Part shown: positions 34,925 to 43,565 of the stretch, piece by piece | How the letters are laid out: each line of letters begins with the position of its first letter | Position numbering within the stretch: position 1 is the first letter of the stretch | NCBI GenBank assembly: GCA_910589125.1 | Contig: CAJURX010000002.1 | Span: 1 to 64,000, forward strand | From: an uncultured Eggerthellaceae bacterium | GTDB lineage: Bacteria > Actinomycetota > Coriobacteriia > Coriobacteriales > Eggerthellaceae | Reading direction: 5' to 3' | Length of the DNA: 64,000 bases | The notes under the pieces: model-generated | Database searches by the model: none | The model's input: only the letters and a program-made list of their open reading frames with translations | Told to the model about the DNA's origin: nothing | Program-made: the position numbers and the translations under genes

Positions 34925-36193
34925 ATGGCGAACACCATCCAAGATACCGACGCGCAGTCCAAGGCCTCGAAGCCCAAGGCGCTCCTCGTGCTGGCAGCCA
35001 TGGGCCCCGGCATCGTCACGGCCATGGCGGGCAACGACGCTGGCGGCATCTCCACGTATTCCACCGCCGGTGCCAGCTTCGGGTTCTCGACACTCTGGGT
35101 GATCCCCCTCATGTGCATCATGCTGGCGCTCGTGGAGCTCACCGCCGCCAAGATGGGCGCCGTCACCGGCAAGGGATTCGCCGCCCTGATACGCGAGCGA
35201 TTCGGCATCCGCGCCGCAGCGCTCGCCATGGCAGCGCTCCTCATCGGCAACATCGCCACCACCTTCTCCGAATTCGCGGGCATCGCCTCAGGCATGGAGA
35301 TGTTCGGCGTCTCTCGATACTTCTCCGTACCCGTAGCGGCCATCGCCGTGTGGCTCTTGATCGTGGGCGGCTCCTACAAGCGCGTGCAGAACGTGTTCAT
35401 GGCGCTCTCGCTCGTGTTCCTCACCTATGTGGTGGCCGCATTCATGGCTGAGCCCAACTGGGAGGAAGCCGTCATATCCACGTTCGTGCCTGAGGTGGAG
35501 GGCAACAGCGCGTACATCTCCCTGGTGATCGCCATGATCGGCACGACCATCGCACCGTGGATGATGTTCTTCAATCAGTCGAACGTGGTGGAGAAGGGCA
35601 TGGACCCAACCGATCTGCCGCTCCAGCGCGTGGACGTCATCTCAGGCACCATCGCGGCATGCCTGGTGGCATGGTTCATCATCGTGACCACCGGATCGGT
35701 CCTCTATCCGCAAGGCATCCATATCGACAGCGCCGCAGATGCCGCAGCAGCGCTCGAGCCCTTCGCAGGGCATTATGCGAAGGCGCTCTTCGCCATCGGG
35801 CTGATATCCGCATCCTTCCTCGCCGCATGCGTGCTGCCGCTGACCACGGCATTCGTCATCTGCGAAGCCTTCGGCTGGGAGGCAGGCGTGTCTTTCAAGT
35901 GGCGCGAGGCACCGCTGTTCAAGGGCATCCTCACCGCGGTCATCGTCGGCGGTGCCGTGGTGGTCCTGGTCCCGAACCTGAACCTCCTCCAGATGATGCT
36001 GACCTCGCAGTTCGTGAACGGCGTGATCCTGCCCATCCTGCTGGCCTTCATGGCGCTGATCGCATCAGACAAGCGCATCATGGGAGGCTATCGCCTGAAG
36101 CGCGTGGGACAAGCGCTCATGTGGCTGCTCGTGGGGGCGGTGGCGGTGCTCACCATCGTGCTGTTCGGGATGCAGCTCCTAGGGCTCGCCTGA
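34925..36193 (+). CDS. NRAMP-related Mg2+ transporter (NRMT type)
   Basis: A 422-residue SLC11/NRAMP-fold protein with about 11 helices. The TM1 metal motif DPGN is replaced by D38-A-G-G41. The TM6 selectivity methionine, normally in A-T-V-M-P-H, is replaced by Ala in TTIAPWMMF. Loss of the soft Met ligand is characteristic of NRAMP-related magnesium transporters, one of which, from Eggerthella lenta, has been characterised structurally. It is coupled with the upstream MgtE_N/CBS protein, which independently points to Mg2+ (or Mn2+) rather than Fe2+. Confidence 0.85.
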   Translation: MANTIQDTDAQSKASKPKALLVLAAMGPGIVTAMAGNDAGGISTYSTAGASFGFSTLWVIPLMCIMLALVELTAAKMGAVTGKGFAALIRERFGIRAAALAMAALLIGNIATTFSEFAGIASGMEMFGVSRYFSVPVAAIAVWLLIVGGSYKRVQNVFMALSLVFLTYVVAAFMAEPNWEEAVISTFVPEVEGNSAYISLVIAMIGTTIAPWMMFFNQSNVVEKGMDPTDLPLQRVDVISGTIAACLVAWFIIVTTGSVLYPQGIHIDSAADAAAALEPFAGHYAKALFAIGLISASFLAACVLPLTTAFVICEAFGWEAGVSFKWREAPLFKGILTAVIVGGAVVVLVPNLNLLQMMLTSQFVNGVILPILLAFMALIASDKRIMGGYRLKRVGQALMWLLVGAVAVLTIVLFGMQLLGLA

Positions 36194-36239
36194 TAGAGGA
36201 TAAGATCCTGAGAACAGGGGATCGCTGCTAGGGCAGCGC

Positions 36240-36908
36240 CTACGGAAGCTCTGTCTTGGACTCCACCTGAGCCGCAGGGGACGTAGACGCAACGGCTGGA
36301 ACCTCTGAGGTGCTCGCCACTGCTGCTGCATCATGCGCCGGCGAGGATATGACGGTCACGCTGCTCGGGCTCGGAATCACACCTGAGGCCCCCTGCCCGC
36401 CATGGCGCGGCTTTCCCTTCGCCTTCGCCTCCAAGCGCTCGCCCTCCTTGATGAGCTGCTCTCCTAGGTAGACATCCACGTTCTCGGCATCCTTCGCGCA
36501 TCTGACCAGCATGTCGATGGTGATGCCATCCAGATATGCATCGAAGCTGCTGAACGCCAGGTCGAGCGCCTTGTGGATGCCCTCGACAAGAGGCGGCTCA
36601 GCACCGCTTCCCGATGCCGCGCTCCCCTTGATGGGATCAGCCTTCACTGGCTTGGTCGCATCGTCGATGGCACGTATGATCTCAAGGAACGATATCTTCT
36701 GGGGGTCCTTCGCAAGGACGTATCCACCATTCTTGCCCGCCTTTGCATCGATGATGCCGGCGTTGCGCAGAAGCTGCGAGAGCTGGATCAGGTAATCGCG
36801 GGGTACGGCTATCTCCTCGGAGATCCTCTTCGAGGACACCACCTTGCCCTCCATGGCCAGGTAGATGACAGCGCGCAGTGCATAATCTATGGATGCCTTC
36901 AATTGCAT
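36240..36908 (-). CDS. Rrf2-family transcriptional regulator
   Basis: A 222-residue protein. The Rrf2 winged-helix domain fills residues 1 to about 135 (MQLKASIDYALRAVIYLA; GKNGGYVLAKDP). The three Cys that bind an Fe-S cluster in IscR/NsrR are absent. A C-terminal extension of about 80 residues rich in Ala, Ser and Val is unlike the usual 140-150-residue family members. The ATG at 36908 has GGAGGCAGCT upstream. It is convergent with the NRMT gene; its target is unknown. Confidence 0.85.
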   Translation of the reverse strand: MQLKASIDYALRAVIYLAMEGKVVSSKRISEEIAVPRDYLIQLSQLLRNAGIIDAKAGKNGGYVLAKDPQKISFLEIIRAIDDATKPVKADPIKGSAASGSGAEPPLVEGIHKALDLAFSSFDAYLDGITIDMLVRCAKDAENVDVYLGEQLIKEGERLEAKAKGKPRHGGQGASGVIPSPSSVTVISSPAHDAAAVASTSEVPAVASTSPAAQVESKTELP

Positions 36909-36938
36909 AGCTGCCTCCAAACGGCACATTCTGGGCGC

Positions 36939-36955
36939 ATGACCCATGAGGTCAT
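36939..36955. promoter_or_regulatory. Inverted repeat upstream of the Rrf2 gene, probable operator
   Basis: ATGACC (36939-36944) and GGTCAT (36950-36955) are separated by five bases, 30 bp upstream of the Rrf2 start, a position suited to autoregulation. Confidence 0.4.
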
Positions 36956-37073
36956 ATCTGAACTGTGCGCACTAATATATCCGCTGTGGCATCATTCATG
37001 GTACGTCTGCTCATCTATCGTTGCCGAGATGTCATGACGCAACCATGACGCCCCCCAGCTCCTGATACGAAGA

Positions 37074-37103
37074 AGCGCCGGACCCGCGAAGGGACCCGGC
37101 GCT
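37074..37103 (-). terminator. Terminator of the NhaC gene
   Basis: The 8-bp stem AGCGCCGG/CCGGCGCT, with an inner CCC/GGG pairing, lies about 30 bp beyond the antiporter stop. On the minus strand it is followed by TTCTTCGT. Confidence 0.65.
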
Positions 37104-37133
37104 CCATGTGCGCGAGAGCAGGAGATCAGGAGA

Positions 37134-38852
37134 TCAGGCGCTTGCCTGGTCAGCCTTCTTCGCATCCGCGATCCTCTTGGAGGAGATCTTGTGCAGCACG
37201 AAGGTGCCGATCACGACCAAGACGATGCCCACGCCAAGCGGGATCCACGGGGACTTGGTGAAGCCTGCGATGATGTAGCCCACAAAGCAGCAGACCATGA
37301 CCAGGGTGGCATACGGGATCTGGGTCGCCACATGACGCAGATGGTTGCACTTCGCACCCGCAGAGGACAGGATGGTGGTGTCGGAGATGGGCGAGATGTG
37401 GTCGCCATAGACGGCACCTGCAAGCGTTGCGCCCACAGCCACCAAGAACAGCGGGTCAGACGCCTCGAACACGCCGATGACGATCGGGAGGATGAGCGCG
37501 ACCGTGCCCCACGAGGTGCCCATGGCGAACCCGATGAAGGCGGCCACCACGAAGATGATGCACGGCAGGAAGTCCAGGCCCACGCCCAGATTGTTCAAGA
37601 TGCTGGACACGAACTCACCCGTACCCAACAGATAGCGGCACACCCCGCCCAAGCTCCATGCAAGCACGAGGATCATGATGGCGCCCACCATGGAACGCAC
37701 GCCCTCGCTCATGGCATCCACGAAGCCGCCAAGCGTTGCCAGCTTGCGCGGCAGGAACTGCACGCCCGCCCACACGAGCGCAACGCAGGCGCCGATGCAC
37801 AGGCCCATGACCGGGTTCTCGCCCACGGCCGTGGCGAAGTCCACGCCCTCGAAGAAGCCGCCGCAATAGAGCATCCCCAGGATGGAGAACACGATCAGCA
37901 CGACGATGGGGAGCACCAGGTCGAACACGCGCCCCTTCTCGGAGATGTCCAACCCCTTGTACTCCTCGACCGCGCCCACGACCGCACAATCTATATCAGC
38001 GCGCTCCGTGACCTTCGGAGGCAGATTGACGTCCAGCTCCTCCTTGACGCTCTCGGAAAGCGCAGCGCTGCTCGCAGCACCCGTGCTCAGGAGCTGCTGC
38101 GCACGCTCGGCCTCTTCCTCAAGGGCTTCTTCCTCGAGCGCATCCTCAGCTGGCACCTTGTTATGCTCAGCAGCCAGCTGCGCCGCTTCCATCGTCCCGA
38201 AGTCCCAGTTCGTCGCCAGCATGAAGAACACGAAGAACAGGGTGAGCAATGCATAGAAGTTGTACGGGATGGAGGCGACGAAGGTGTTGAAACCGCCCTC
38301 GCCCAGGTATCCGCCGACCGCCACTGCCCAGGATGACACCGGTGCGATGATGCAGACGGGAGCGGCCGTGGAGTCGATGATCCACGCCAGCTTCTCGTGG
38401 CTGATGTGGAACCGGTCCGTGACCGGACGCATGACCGCGCCCACCGTCAGGCAATTGAAGTAGTCATCCACGAAGATGATGACGCCCAGGATGGCCGTGA
38501 GGATCTGCGCCGCCTTCGCGTTCTTGATGTGCTGGGACACCCACTCCGCATAGGCGCGCGAGCCGCCACTCACGGCTATCACCACCGTCAACGCGCCCAA
38601 CAAGGCAAGGAAGAGCAGCAATGACCCGTTCCCGGCTATCTGCTCGGCCATCATCTGCGGGACCATCGTGAACGAGGCGATGAGCTGCTCGCCGCCTGCG
38701 CCATTGAGCGTGAACTGGTAGATGATCATGCCGACGAACACGCCGACGGTCAGGGAGGAATACACCTCCTTGGTGATCAGCGCCAACGCCAGCGCCAGAA
38801 GAGGCGGCACGATGGACCATGCGCCGCTTGAGATCAGCTCGAAGCCTTCCAT
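37134..38852 (-). CDS. NhaC-family Na+/H+ antiporter
   Basis: A 572-residue protein with two hydrophobic halves of about six helices each. They are separated by an acidic cytosolic insertion (about residues 225-310, runs of Glu and Ala). Family features include FVDDYFNCLTVG and MGTSWGTVALILPI with GDHISPISDTTILSSAGA in the second half, as in NhaC/YtsQ-type exchangers that swap Na+ or organic substrates for H+. The ATG at 38852 has AAAGGCGA upstream. The gene is monocistronic with a clear terminator. Confidence 0.88.
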   Translation of the reverse strand: MEGFELISSGAWSIVPPLLALALALITKEVYSSLTVGVFVGMIIYQFTLNGAGGEQLIASFTMVPQMMAEQIAGNGSLLLFLALLGALTVVIAVSGGSRAYAEWVSQHIKNAKAAQILTAILGVIIFVDDYFNCLTVGAVMRPVTDRFHISHEKLAWIIDSTAAPVCIIAPVSSWAVAVGGYLGEGGFNTFVASIPYNFYALLTLFFVFFMLATNWDFGTMEAAQLAAEHNKVPAEDALEEEALEEEAERAQQLLSTGAASSAALSESVKEELDVNLPPKVTERADIDCAVVGAVEEYKGLDISEKGRVFDLVLPIVVLIVFSILGMLYCGGFFEGVDFATAVGENPVMGLCIGACVALVWAGVQFLPRKLATLGGFVDAMSEGVRSMVGAIMILVLAWSLGGVCRYLLGTGEFVSSILNNLGVGLDFLPCIIFVVAAFIGFAMGTSWGTVALILPIVIGVFEASDPLFLVAVGATLAGAVYGDHISPISDTTILSSAGAKCNHLRHVATQIPYATLVMVCCFVGYIIAGFTKSPWIPLGVGIVLVVIGTFVLHKISSKRIADAKKADQASA

Positions 38853-38957
38853 TCGCCTTTCAGCTCCCCTCGTCGGTCAGGCGCAGCCAAGCGCCTTAGG
38901 ACATTTGGGAATACTTTATTGCAATGGAGCGCCGATGGGCGCAGAAAAGCTGCGATT

Positions 38958-39611
38958 TTAGGCGCGTGCACCGATGGCCCGGACCTGCGCCACGGGCGCA
39001 AGGGCATTCGCGGCACCTGCAGCGAATGCGATCTTCACGAGGTCTGGGATGACGAACGGGATGACGCATGACGCGAGCGCAGCTTCGAGCCCCACATTCG
39101 ACATATACATGAACCACAGCACGCCGAATGCGTATGAGACGACGGTGAACACCACGCCTGCCAGCACATACATCCCTGTGTTCCGAAGAGCGCGCACGAC
39201 CTTCGCACCCATGCGCTCGACCTGCATGAGGGGGTCCTTGGCGCTGCCAGCGGCAACGAGGCCCGCCTTGCGCGCAAGATGCAGCAAGACACAGGCAAGG
39301 GGAACAGCGATCAGATAGCCGATCAAGAAGCCGCCGGTGGGGCCGAGCAAGACCCCTATGCCGCCACGCATCCCCGAGAACACCGGGACGCCGAATGCTC
39401 CAAGGAGCTCATAGCCATAGATGGTGGAGATGGCCACCGTGGGCCGCAGCACGCAGATGGCAAGCGTGATAGCGAACATCTGCATGGTGACGGGGACCGG
39501 GCCGATGGGCACCGTGATCCACGCGCTCACGGCGATGAGCGCTATGAAGAGTCCGATGAATGCGACGTCTCGTGCGCGGCTCTTGATGCTGGTGGTAGGA
39601 AGATCATGCAT
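38958..39611 (-). CDS. bioY: Biotin transporter substrate-binding component
   Basis: A 217-residue S component of the ECF biotin transporter with about six helices. It has the BioY pattern VPIGPVPVTMQ near residue 35 and the G-rich motif SGMRGGIGVLLGPTGGF. It begins MHDLPTTSIKSRARDVAFIG. The reading frame extends upstream into the sensor kinase region but has no support there. No ECF ATPase or EcfT gene is adjacent, so it either uses a shared module or works alone. Confidence 0.93.
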   Translation of the reverse strand: MHDLPTTSIKSRARDVAFIGLFIALIAVSAWITVPIGPVPVTMQMFAITLAICVLRPTVAISTIYGYELLGAFGVPVFSGMRGGIGVLLGPTGGFLIGYLIAVPLACVLLHLARKAGLVAAGSAKDPLMQVERMGAKVVRALRNTGMYVLAGVVFTVVSYAFGVLWFMYMSNVGLEAALASCVIPFVIPDLVKIAFAAGAANALAPVAQVRAIGARA

Positions 39612-39823
39612 GGGGTCACGCCTTTCTCGCGCGGCCTCGCCGAAGATACGGGCCGATGTGCATTCGGGGCATTGTACCTGAGCGCATCCTCTGGGCTCAG
39701 ACCGCTTCGGGCAACGGCATTCCTGGAGCATCGCCCAGAAAGACCACCCCGGAAGATCGCAAGAACGCAGCTTGCGCATGCTCGCAGCACCCTGCAGACA
39801 ACGGGCGCAGGTGAACTGCGCCG

Positions 39824-40708
39824 CTACGAGGGCTGACCTGCATGCCACAGGCGCAGGGTGAACGCACCGTCCGCGACGTGCACCGTTGCCTGCATGCCCA
39901 TGGCTGTGCACAGGTTCTGCACGGTGGCCAGACCCAAGCCCGCATTCCCTGTGCCACGTGACGCGTCCGCCTGATAGAAGCGCTCCATCACGCGGTCCGC
40001 GTCGATGCTCACGCCATGCGGGATATCGTTCGAGAACACGAGCGCGCACTCCTCCTGCTCGATGCGAAGCGCACCGGTGCCATGCTCGATCGCATTGCGG
40101 ATGACGTTGTCGAAGATGCGACGAAGCGCCTCCGGGTCCGCGCGCACGATGATCGGTGCCTCATCAAGGCGCACCTCCACCTCCCGCCCCTGCTCCTCGA
40201 AGAGGGGATGCGCGCCCGCCAACGCCGAGGCCAGCAGCTCGCGCGCGTCCACCTCCTGGATATCTCTCACCGCATCGACGTCCATGGACCGCGTGTAGGC
40301 GAACAGCTGATCCAACAGCGCCTGCATCGTATCCATCCGCTTCACAGCGCTCGCCAGGCACACGCTGCGCTCGCTCGCATCCGCCTCGTCCAGCGCTAGC
40401 TGCACGTATCCCTTCGCTCCCGCCAAGGGCGTCCTGATGTCATGGGACAGCGATGCCAGCTCCTGCTGGAACCGAGCATCCTCCGCTGCACGCCGGCGCA
40501 GGATCTCCCTATCAGCCTCCAAGCGCGCATCCACCGCACGTGTCAGCTGTGCGCATCCTGGGAGCGGACAGGCCATATCCAGCCGCTCATTGCTCTCAGG
40601 CCCGCTCTCAGACAGGAAGCGCGCCACCCTCTGCAGCTCTCGAGCATAGGCGACCGCCATTGCAAGAGCGGCTCCGAGAAGGACGATGAGGATGGCGCAT
40701 GCGATCAC
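39824..40708 (-). CDS. Sensor histidine kinase of a two-component system
   Basis: A 294-residue kinase starting at a GTG about 17 bp after the permease stop, with GGAGAAGGG upstream. A single N-terminal membrane helix (IACAILIVLLGAALAMAVAYA) and almost no extracytoplasmic loop resemble the intramembrane-sensing kinases that partner ABC transporters. HisKA is SLSHDIRTPLAGAKGYV, and the HATPase domain holds NVIRNAIEHG and GNAGLGLATV. It is encoded with an ABC ATPase, a permease and an OmpR-type regulator. Confidence 0.88.
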   Translation of the reverse strand: MIACAILIVLLGAALAMAVAYARELQRVARFLSESGPESNERLDMACPLPGCAQLTRAVDARLEADREILRRRAAEDARFQQELASLSHDIRTPLAGAKGYVQLALDEADASERSVCLASAVKRMDTMQALLDQLFAYTRSMDVDAVRDIQEVDARELLASALAGAHPLFEEQGREVEVRLDEAPIIVRADPEALRRIFDNVIRNAIEHGTGALRIEQEECALVFSNDIPHGVSIDADRVMERFYQADASRGTGNAGLGLATVQNLCTAMGMQATVHVADGAFTLRLWHAGQPS

Positions 40709-40725
40709 GGATGGGACCCTTCTCC

Positions 40726-41676
40726 TCAGGCGACATTGCGCTTGCGGCACACTGTGAACACGATGATGCACGCAATGGCCACATACAGGATATCTGCAAG
40801 CAAGATCTGCCACCATGGAGCCAGCACGGCTTCTCCCCACGGGTAGAGCGCTGAGACGATATCGCCCGGATCCTGCACGAAGAGGGCATTCGCCCCTTGC
40901 GTGAGCGCCGAGACGCCACCCACGATGGTCCAGTTCTGGAACGCTTCGAACACGGGAAGCGCATTCGCCAGCAGAAGCGAGAGCTGCACCAGGAACGCAC
41001 CAGCCATGCACGAGCAAACGATGACGGAGAAGGTGATGGAGATGGCCTCGGATCGCGTGAGCCAGGCCACACATGCGGCCAAGCAGCTATACGCGAACAT
41101 GGCAAGCCATGCCAAGAGCATCCAGAGCGCAACAGCACCCGCACCCTCCACCACTTGGAACGTGAACCCGAATGCCGTGAAAGCCACCACGGAGCACACG
41201 GAGCAGAGCGCCAAGAAGAACGCATCCAGGAGCGCTACCACCACCAGCTTTTCCGCATAGTAGCGCACACGCCCCGTTCGGCTCATGTTCAGGTTCTTGA
41301 TGAAGCCGCTCTTGAGATCGCGCACGAGGAACAGCACCACCAATGCAGATGTGATGATCCCCAAGAAGCCACCATTCAAGAAGTTGCTCGCCCACATGGC
41401 GGTGATGCTGTGGAGCTCCTTGCCATTCAGCACCTGGGCCTCAGCCAAGTCCGCTTGAGCCTCAGCCAGCTCCACTTGAGCCTCCGCACGCTCTTCGACC
41501 GTCAGATCGGCGTGCTGCACCAGGTTCTCGTTCACCATCGCGGCGAACTCCGGAGAGGAGAAGTAGGCCATCATGGCCGCCACTCCCACCATCATCACCA
41601 CGCAGAGCCCCGAGAACACCCAGAAGGTCTTGCTGCGCACGATCCGGTACATATCAGACTTGAGCAGATTGAACAT
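40726..41676 (-). CDS. ABC-2-type transporter permease
   Basis: A 316-residue protein with six membrane segments and one large extracytoplasmic, Glu/Ala/Gln-rich coiled loop (residues about 45-75) after the first helix. This topology resembles lantibiotic-immunity permeases. Its start overlaps the ATPase gene by 23 bp, so the two form one exporter. The two-component genes on both sides suggest it is induced by its own substrate, possibly a peptide. Confidence 0.85.
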   Translation of the reverse strand: MFNLLKSDMYRIVRSKTFWVFSGLCVVMMVGVAAMMAYFSSPEFAAMVNENLVQHADLTVEERAEAQVELAEAQADLAEAQVLNGKELHSITAMWASNFLNGGFLGIITSALVVLFLVRDLKSGFIKNLNMSRTGRVRYYAEKLVVVALLDAFFLALCSVCSVVAFTAFGFTFQVVEGAGAVALWMLLAWLAMFAYSCLAACVAWLTRSEAISITFSVIVCSCMAGAFLVQLSLLLANALPVFEAFQNWTIVGGVSALTQGANALFVQDPGDIVSALYPWGEAVLAPWWQILLADILYVAIACIIVFTVCRKRNVA

Positions 41677-42616
41677 GGGATGCCCCTCCCTCCATGAGCT
41701 CCACGAAGTACTCCTCGATGTCTCGCTTCAGCTCTGAGAATTCCAAGACCGTCTCATCAGATGCATGCAGCATGGCCGCCACAGCCCCCGCATCGGATGC
41801 ACCCGCCATGCGCAGCGCTCCATCCGGAAGCGCCGCAAGGGCAGCCTCCGGGAAGGCGCGCTCCAGCTGCACCAGAGTGCGCGATGGATCGGACGTGCGG
41901 ATCAGCAGGCTGTCGCCGCACTCCTGCTGCACATCAGAAGCAGACATCTCGCGGACCATGCGCCCGTTCGCGATCACCCCATAGCGCGTGGCGATGCGAT
42001 CGAGCTGCTCCAGCACATGCGAGCTGATGACCATGGTGATGCCGAGCGTCGCATTCAACCGCACGAGAAGGGTGCGCATATCGCGCGTGCCCTCTGGGTC
42101 GAGCCCATTGAACGGCTCATCCAAGAGCAGGAGGTCAGGATTCCCCAAGAGCGCAAGGCCGATGCCCAACCGCTGCTTCATGCCCTGCGAGAAGCGCTTC
42201 GTGCGCTGAGCGCCCACACCCTGCAACCCAACGAGCCGCAGCACCTCGCGCACGCGCGCCTGCGCGTCCACGATCCCCAGCGCGAGCGCCTTCACCATGA
42301 GGTTGTCCTTGGCTGACATGTTCGGCAAGAGGCCGGGAGACTCGATCAGCACGCCGATGCGCCGCAGCTGTCGTGCGCTCTCCGCGCCGCTGCCCGGCTC
42401 CTCACCCCCAGAGCCAACGGCTGCACCGAACAGGATGATCTCTCCTGATGTCGGTGCCACCAGCCCATCTATCATCTTCATGACGGTGGATTTGCCAGCA
42501 CCGTTCTTGCCGACGAACCCGTAGATGTCCCCCTCCGCCACATGCATGTCGAAGCCATCCACGACTCGACGGTCCCCGTAGACGCGAGTCAATCCGCGCG
42601 TCTGGATAACGTGCAT
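41654..42616 (-). CDS. ABC transporter ATP-binding protein
   Basis: A 320-residue ATPase with Walker A GKNGAGKST, signature FSQGMKQRLGIGLAL and Walker B LLLLDEPFNGLD. The BcrA/CcmA-like family powers ABC-2 exporters. It is translationally coupled to the downstream permease. The upstream regulator gene ends 78 bp before it. Confidence 0.93.
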   Translation of the reverse strand: MHVIQTRGLTRVYGDRRVVDGFDMHVAEGDIYGFVGKNGAGKSTVMKMIDGLVAPTSGEIILFGAAVGSGGEEPGSGAESARQLRRIGVLIESPGLLPNMSAKDNLMVKALALGIVDAQARVREVLRLVGLQGVGAQRTKRFSQGMKQRLGIGLALLGNPDLLLLDEPFNGLDPEGTRDMRTLLVRLNATLGITMVISSHVLEQLDRIATRYGVIANGRMVREMSASDVQQECGDSLLIRTSDPSRTLVQLERAFPEAALAALPDGALRMAGASDAGAVAAMLHASDETVLEFSELKRDIEEYFVELMEGGASHVQSAQV

Positions 42617-42694
42617 CTCCTACCTCCTTGCCCTCGGCCTGCGATCTACGCTCCCACTATGGAGGGCAGGCCTTGGGGAAGCTTTGGCGAACCT

Positions 42695-43402
42695 TTAAGA
42701 AAGCTTGAAGCCTATGCCCCAGACCGTCTGGATGAGCCCATCCGCGCCGTAGGGCTTGAGCTTGCTGCGCACGTTCGAGATATGCGCGGCAACGGTGCTC
42801 TCCTGCGCAGCGTACGGCTCGCCCCACGCGCTCTCGTACAGCTCGCGCTTCGTGAACACGCGCCCTGGGCTTGCCGCCAAGAGCGCCAGCATGTCGAACT
42901 CGGTCTTGGTCAGGCTCACCTCACGCCCCTCCACCATGACCATCCGCGCCGAGGGGTCGACGCGCAAGGGTCCATGCTCGATGGCGTCGCGTGCAGCCTC
43001 GCGCACCTCTCCGGCTCCATGCGCCACAGATGCCGAGCGCCTGAGCTGCACCTCCACGCGCGCCGCAAGCTCGTCCAAGTCGAACGGCTTCGTGAGGTAG
43101 TCATCCGCCCCCATCCCCAGAAGCAACACCTTGTCCGCCGTAGCGTCCTTCGCTGATATCACGATGATGGGCACCGATGGGTGAGACGCGCGGATGAGAG
43201 GGACTAGCTCTTCGCCGGGAATGCCAGGCAGCATGAGATCGCAGATGATGATATCGAACGCACCTGCATCCGCTGCCGCGTCCAAATGCAGCTGCGCTTC
43301 CGTGCCCGAATAGGCGCTCGTGACGCTCAAGCCACGCTTGGCGAGCTTCCTGCGCACGACATCATTGATGGCGGCATCATCCTCGATGACGAGCACCCGC
43401 AC
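42695..43402 (-). CDS. OmpR-family response regulator
   Basis: A 235-residue protein. The receiver domain has acidic pocket VIEDD and phospho-Asp in FDIIICDLMLPGIPG, with K in ISAKD. A winged-helix DNA-binding domain follows (LTKTEFDMLALLAASPGRVFT; ESTVAAHISNVRSKL). GTG at 43402 preceded by GAGGGG is favoured; ATGs at 43426 and 43435 are in frame but lack ribosome sites. It pairs with the kinase at 39824-40708. Confidence 0.92.
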   Translation of the reverse strand: MRVLVIEDDAAINDVVRRKLAKRGLSVTSAYSGTEAQLHLDAAADAGAFDIIICDLMLPGIPGEELVPLIRASHPSVPIIVISAKDATADKVLLLGMGADDYLTKPFDLDELAARVEVQLRRSASVAHGAGEVREAARDAIEHGPLRVDPSARMVMVEGREVSLTKTEFDMLALLAASPGRVFTKRELYESAWGEPYAAQESTVAAHISNVRSKLKPYGADGLIQTVWGIGFKLS

Positions 43403-43565
43403 CGCTTTGTCCCCTCTATCTTCCATGACCCTCATTCTAACGAAGGAGGTGCGATGGCTTACGTCCCGTTCACGCTTTCGCTACCGTTCGGGCCACCTTG
43501 CCCCGTCGCAGGCAGGCCGCATCTACGATCAGAAGAGCACACGGCCCGAGCGAAGGAAGTGGAAG

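Noticed and set aside
39612..40049. Upstream extension of the bioY frame
   Set aside because: The extension lies over the sensor kinase gene and is Arg-rich and featureless; BioY homology starts at the ATG at 39611.
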